This document shows positions 5,437-8,306 of a stretch of DNA of 8,306 nt, piece by piece (position 1 is the stretch's first letter; each line of letters begins with the position of its first letter). Location of the stretch: the NCBI GenBank assembly GCA_947475855.1, contig CANJPN010000259.1, forward strand, positions 1-8,306. The letters run 5' to 3'. The position numbers were made by a program, and so were the translations under genes. This DNA is from Bradyrhizobiaceae bacterium (lineage in GTDB: Bacteria; Pseudomonadota; Alphaproteobacteria; Rhizobiales; Hyphomicrobiaceae). A model generated the notes under the pieces. It had not been told where the DNA came from. It saw nothing but the letters and a program-made list of their open reading frames with translations, and did not search any database.

Positions 5437-7119
5437 TCATTGCAGGCCGAACGTCCACAGCGTACTGCCCTGCGGCACGTTCACGAGGCCAGGATCGCCG
5501 GACCGCATCGAATAGACGCCACCGATACCGGAGGGGATCGTGACGTACTGCTTGCCCTTGAGCTCAAACGTCACCGGCTGGCCGACGATGCCTGACGGCG
5601 TCTGGAAGCTGTAGAGCAGCTTGCCCGTGTTGGCGTCGCGGGCCTCGAATGCGCCCTGCATGGTGCCGGAGAACACGATGTCGGCCGCCGTCACCATCGT
5701 CGAGGCGTAGCTCGGCACCTGCTGCGCAACCTTCCAGCGGAACTTGCCGGTCAGCGGCTCGAATGCGATGAGATAGCCGCGGACATTCGGATCCTCGGTC
5801 ACCGTCGTTCGCCTCACCGTACCTGAACCGGACGGCTGGCCAGGCTTATAAGGCTCTTTGGGAGCCTCGAGGGCCTCGTAGGTCATGCCCACGTGCAGCG
5901 TATTGACATACGCCAGACCGGTGCGCGGGCTGAACGCCATGCTCTGCCAGTTCGTAACACCGCTGACCGACGGCCAGACTTCGACCTTCTCGCCCGCCAG
6001 AGCCTTGCGATAAACGTCATTATAGCGCGGCCGGCCGGTCTTCAGGTCGACGCCGTCGGCGTAGTTGACCTTGCCGAACGGGTTGGCAGCGATCAACTTG
6101 CCGGTGGCCGCATCGAGCACATAGAAGAAGCCGTTGCGGTTGGCCTGCATCACGACTTTCGTCTGCTTCCCCGCGACCGGCAAAGTGGCGATTACAGGCT
6201 GCTGAACGCCGTCGTAGTCGAATGGATCTTCCGGCATCGCCTGATAGAACCACACGCGCTCGCCGGTCTTCGGCTTGATCGCGACAACGGAGTTGGTCCA
6301 GTGCGCGTCGCCTTTGCGCGTTCGCGGGTTCCACGGCGATGGATTGCCAGTACCCCAGAACACGAGATCGAGATCGGGGTCATACGAGCCCGTCACCCAG
6401 CTCGAGCCGCCGCCAGTCACAAACGTCGATCCCTGCCAGGTCTCCGAGCCCTTCTCGCCCTGAGCCGGTACGTTCCAGTGCCGCCACAGGTGCTTGCCGG
6501 TGTTGACATCGTAGCCTTCGATGAAGCCGCGATGGCCGAACTCGGCGCCCGCAACGCCGACAACCGCCACGCCATTGGCGATCAGTGGCGTCGACGTCAT
6601 TGCGTAACCGTTCGCGGTCGTCACATCGCCCGGCGACTTCGTACGCCACACTTCCTTGCCGGTCTTGGCGTCCAGAGCGATCGTGTGATTGTCGATCAAC
6701 TGACGCACTAGCTTGCCTTCATAAATCGCGACGCCGCGATTGACGATACCGCAGCAGACCGTGCGGAGCGCTTCAGGCGGATACTCGTGTGTCGTCCGCC
6801 ACAGTTGTCTGCCGCTGAGTGCGTCGACGGCAGCCGTCATGTTATGCGAGGTGACATAGATCACCCCGTCCTTGACCACGGGGAACGCTTCTGTCCCATG
6901 CTGGTCATTCATCGAGTAAGCCCACTTTGGGGCCAACCGCGACGCGTTACGCTTGTTGATCTGCGTCAGCGTGCTGTAGCGCTGAGCGTTGTAGCCCATG
7001 CCGTAGACCAGCACGTCGCCTGGTGTCTTATGATCGTTCTTGAGGTCATCGGCCGTCTGCGCGGAAACCGCGCCCGGCACAGCCACACATAACAGTGCAG
7101 CTAGCAATCTCGTTCGCAT
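5437..7119 (-). CDS. PQQ-dependent alcohol dehydrogenase, methanol/ethanol family, lanthanide-type signature
   Basis: Periplasmic quinoprotein that oxidises a primary alcohol to its aldehyde and hands electrons to a cytochrome c. It has 560 residues, somewhat shorter than MxaF, XoxF or ExaA (about 600). A signal peptide (MRTRLLAALLCVAVPGAVSA) precedes an eight-bladed propeller with repeated LDAKTGKEVW-like W-motifs (149-158, 204-212, 281-290). Active-site features: the vicinal disulfide Cys122-Cys123 in VCCGIVNRG; metal ligands Glu193 (GAEFGHRG) and Asn259 (WGTGNPSPWN); the catalytic Asp301, followed at +2 by Asp303 (FDYDG). Calcium enzymes usually have Ala, Ser or Thr at +2; lanthanide enzymes have Asp. 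GGGAGG (7131-7126), 6 bases before the ATG, supports the start. It leads the unit with the small secreted protein and cytochrome c. The substrate is not determined. The usual Trp before the catalytic Asp is Phe300 here. Confidence 0.92.
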   Translation of the reverse strand: MRTRLLAALLCVAVPGAVSAQTADDLKNDHKTPGDVLVYGMGYNAQRYSTLTQINKRNASRLAPKWAYSMNDQHGTEAFPVVKDGVIYVTSHNMTAAVDALSGRQLWRTTHEYPPEALRTVCCGIVNRGVAIYEGKLVRQLIDNHTIALDAKTGKEVWRTKSPGDVTTANGYAMTSTPLIANGVAVVGVAGAEFGHRGFIEGYDVNTGKHLWRHWNVPAQGEKGSETWQGSTFVTGGGSSWVTGSYDPDLDLVFWGTGNPSPWNPRTRKGDAHWTNSVVAIKPKTGERVWFYQAMPEDPFDYDGVQQPVIATLPVAGKQTKVVMQANRNGFFYVLDAATGKLIAANPFGKVNYADGVDLKTGRPRYNDVYRKALAGEKVEVWPSVSGVTNWQSMAFSPRTGLAYVNTLHVGMTYEALEAPKEPYKPGQPSGSGTVRRTTVTEDPNVRGYLIAFEPLTGKFRWKVAQQVPSYASTMVTAADIVFSGTMQGAFEARDANTGKLLYSFQTPSGIVGQPVTFELKGKQYVTIPSGIGGVYSMRSGDPGLVNVPQGSTLWTFGLQ

Positions 7120-7138
7120 CTAAAACCTCCCGGATCGA

Positions 7139-7153
7139 CCCGGTCGAACCGGG
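7139..7153 (-). promoter_or_regulatory. hairpin in the dehydrogenase 5' untranslated region
   Basis: CCCGGT (7139-7144) and ACCGGG (7148-7153) form a perfect 6-bp stem with a 3-base loop, ending 7 bases upstream of the GGGAGG ribosome site of the PQQ dehydrogenase. It may stabilise the leader or tune translation. It is too small to be called a riboswitch. Confidence 0.35.
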
Positions 7154-7190
7154 CACGGATTTCGAGACCACGTTGAGGGTCCCGGCGGGC

Positions 7191-7218
7191 ATCTTAATGC
7201 GTGTAACGTGATTGTGAA
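7191..7218 (-). promoter_or_regulatory. candidate promoter of the PQQ dehydrogenase
   Basis: On the minus strand TTCACA (7218-7213; 5 of 6 to the -35 consensus) and TAAGAT (7196-7191; 4 of 6 to -10) are 16 bases apart, giving a leader of about 65 bases before the ATG. A 7-base inverted repeat, TCGAGAC (7162-7168) and GTCTCGA (7219-7225), flanks it and could be an operator. Sequence reading only. Confidence 0.4.
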
Positions 7219-7263
7219 GTCTCGACGTGGCGAGCCATACCGACAGAGGATGCATAACGCACG

Positions 7264-7298
7264 TGCGCCCTGCGCAGGGCTTTGCCTGCCAGGGCGCA
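7264..7298. terminator. long hairpin downstream of efp, terminator-like without T-tract
   Basis: TGCGCCCTG (7264-7272) pairs perfectly with CAGGGCGCA (7290-7298), and after a one-base bulge (7273) GCAGG (7274-7278) pairs with CCTGC (7285-7289) over a 6-base loop, giving 14 pairs. It lies between efp and the PQQ dehydrogenase, 70 bases past the efp stop, and probably separates the two units. On the minus strand no run of T follows, so it may be Rho-assisted or an mRNA-end stabiliser. In the rest of 7120-7368 I see, besides the promoter region, two copies of TTCGAA (7303-7308 and 7318-7323). Confidence 0.5.
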
Positions 7299-7368
7299 AT
7301 GTTTCGAAGCCGCAACGTTCGAATGCGAGAATGATCTGCAGGTTTGATGTCGAGAACGGTCTTTCGCG

Positions 7369-7938
7369 TCAGTCCTTGGCACGTTCCTGGAACGTGCCAT
7401 CCTCGGTCGAAACCACGACGCGAACGCCGGCCTCGATATAAGGCGGCACCATGACGCGGGCGCCATTCGACAGCTTCGCCGGCTTGTACGAAGACGACGC
7501 CGTCTGCCCCTTAACGACCGGATCGGCTTCCACGATCTCCAGCGTCACCCGCGGCGGCAGCTCGAGCGAGATCGGGTTGTTCTCGTGCAGACGCACGTCG
7601 CAGCGCATGCCTTCCTGCAGCCACTGCGCCTGATCCCCGATCACGTCCTTGCTGATCGAGATCTGCTCGAAAGACTCCGGCTGCATGAAGTTGAAGCCCA
7701 TCTCGTCTTCGTAGAGATAGTCGTAGTCCTTGTTCTCGAGGTACGCCATCTCGACCGTGTCGGTGGTCTTGTAGCGCATCTCGGTCTTCACGCCGTCGGC
7801 GATGCGACGCATCACGAGATGGGTCACTGGCGTACCCTTGCCCGGATGGATGTTCTCCGCGCTCATGACGACGCACAACTTCCCATCGAGATCGATGACG
7901 TTGCCCTTGCGAACCGAACTCGCGATGTTTTTCGCCAC
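7369..7938 (-). CDS. efp: translation elongation factor P
   Basis: EF-P binds between the P and E sites of the ribosome and helps form peptide bonds at consecutive prolines. It has 189 residues, against 188 in E. coli, and is full length: an N-terminal KOW-like domain (1-65) with the modification loop IHPGKG, Lys34 at the exact position that receives beta-lysine, then two OB-fold domains (for example the conserved GMRCDVRLHENNPISLELP segment and the C-terminal GARVMVPPYIEAGVRVVVSTEDGTFQERAKD). The start codon is GTG at 7938; GGAG (7948-7945) lies 6 bases upstream, and the protein then begins MAKNIASSVRKGN, as expected of the family. The presence of divergent epmA says this EF-P is lysylated rather than rhamnosylated. 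The last codons lie within a perfect hairpin (7377-7399). Confidence 0.97.
   Translation of the reverse strand: MAKNIASSVRKGNVIDLDGKLCVVMSAENIHPGKGTPVTHLVMRRIADGVKTEMRYKTTDTVEMAYLENKDYDYLYEDEMGFNFMQPESFEQISISKDVIGDQAQWLQEGMRCDVRLHENNPISLELPPRVTLEIVEADPVVKGQTASSSYKPAKLSNGARVMVPPYIEAGVRVVVSTEDGTFQERAKD
7377..7399 (-). other. perfect 10-bp hairpin inside the last codons of efp
   Basis: TGGCACGTTC (7377-7386) and GAACGTGCCA (7390-7399) are exact reverse complements around CTG. The stem encodes the C-terminal GTFQERA segment and ends five bases before the stop codon. No T-tract follows on the minus strand. It may protect the 3' end of efp mRNA or slow ribosomes near termination; both ideas are inference. 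Confidence 0.55.
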
Positions 7939-8016
7939 GATAGTCTCCAGTGCTTGGTGTTGAGCGGCCCCGGCTCAGGCACGGGAAACAGCCGCTGAGG
8001 AAACGAATTGGCGCCG

Positions 8017-8045
8017 TTCATACGCGGTTCGGACGTTTCGGCCAA
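8017..8045 (-). promoter_or_regulatory. candidate efp promoter in the efp/epmA divergent region
   Basis: On the minus strand TTGGCC (8045-8040) and TATGAA (8022-8017) are 17 bases apart, each 4 of 6 to consensus, and would give a leader of about 70 bases for efp. The divergent region 7939-8092 also holds a 5-bp stem TGAGC/GCTCA (7961-7965 with 7973-7977). For epmA a -35-like TTGACT (8057-8062) is present, but no -10 follows at the right distance, so no promoter is called on that side. Confidence 0.3.
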
Positions 8046-8092
8046 GCCTCTCCCGCTTGACTGCCGTTAATGTCTGGGTCACGCCCCGTTCC

Positions 8093-8306
8093 ATGAACCC
8101 GCCACGCACCCCTCTGGCCGCGCCCATCTCCCCCTGGTGGAGCCACCAGCGCCACGCCGATCGCCGGCCGATCCTGCTCGCGCGCAACAGAATCAAGACC
8201 GCCATTCGCTCCTGGTTCGACGCCCAAGGCTTCGTCGAAATCGACGCCGCTTGCCTCCAGGTTTCACCGGGAAACGAAACCCATCTCCACGCCTTCCGTA
8301 CCGAAC
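8093..8306 (+). CDS. epmA: EF-P beta-lysine ligase EpmA, N-terminal 71 residues (3' end outside window)
   Basis: EpmA (also GenX, PoxA, YjeA) is a truncated class II lysyl-tRNA-synthetase paralogue that activates beta-lysine and ligates it to Lys34 of EF-P. Only the beginning is in the window. Seen: PWWSHQRHADRRPILLARN (14-32), then IRSWFDAQGFVEIDAACLQVSPGNETHLHAF (38-68), which corresponds to class II motif 1 and the strand after it, with the GF.E(V/I)D..L..SPG pattern characteristic of this subfamily. There is no tRNA anticodon-binding domain before it, which fits EpmA rather than LysRS. The ATG at 8093 is the only in-frame start near the motif, but no clear ribosome site precedes it; translation may be weak or leaderless. 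Divergent from its substrate gene efp. The companion aminomutase gene epmB is not in view. Confidence 0.9.
   Translation, partial: MNPPRTPLAAPISPWWSHQRHADRRPILLARNRIKTAIRSWFDAQGFVEIDAACLQVSPGNETHLHAFRTE

Noticed and set aside
5893..6711. 272-codon open frame on the plus strand inside the PQQ dehydrogenase
   Set aside because: It is antisense to a gene with all active-site motifs, with no ribosome site or family features.

Overview
The window is high-GC, densely coded DNA. It looks like an alphaproteobacterium, most likely of the rhizobial group (Hyphomicrobiales). The reasons are the style of the proteins (isovaleryl-CoA dehydrogenase, LLM-class oxidoreductase, EF-P and EpmA all read like rhizobial versions) and a GC-rich palindromic intergenic repeat of a kind common there. 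The taxonomic call is inference. No tRNA, rRNA, CRISPR array or insertion sequence was seen, and no gene-free stretch exceeds 300 bases (the longest is 249).

Left part (1-4459): two divergent transcription units. On the minus strand a Tat-exported amidohydrolase of the YtcJ/amidohydrolase-3 type (717-2537) is followed by isovaleryl-CoA dehydrogenase (1-576, cut by the window edge), a leucine-catabolism flavoenzyme. On the plus strand a luciferase-like flavin-dependent oxidoreductase (2709-3767) overlaps by four bases a dienelactone-hydrolase-like protein (3764-4459). The oxidoreductase/hydrolase pair is translationally coupled and probably forms a small oxidation-then-hydrolysis pathway of unknown substrate. 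The 171-base divergent region carries two palindromes and a five-codon leader ORF in front of the amidohydrolase.

Middle part (4460-7368): a convergent junction with a palindromic repeat, then a minus-strand periplasmic redox module. In transcription order it is a PQQ-dependent alcohol dehydrogenase (5437-7119), a strong intrinsic terminator (5384-5421), an unrecognised secreted 105-residue protein with two cysteines (5052-5369), and a small class I cytochrome c (4636-4968). The dehydrogenase carries the Asp-Tyr-Asp signature that marks lanthanide-dependent (XoxF/PedH-type) enzymes. The cytochrome is its likely electron acceptor. The two distal genes start only 24 bases after the terminator stem, so they are probably reached by read-through, which would give much more dehydrogenase than cytochrome.

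Right part (7369-8306): elongation factor P (efp, minus, GTG start) faces away from epmA (plus, cut by the window edge), the ligase that attaches beta-lysine to Lys34 of EF-P. They are a functional pair sharing a 154-base divergent region. The end of efp is unusually rich in hairpins, including a perfect 10-bp stem inside its last codons.
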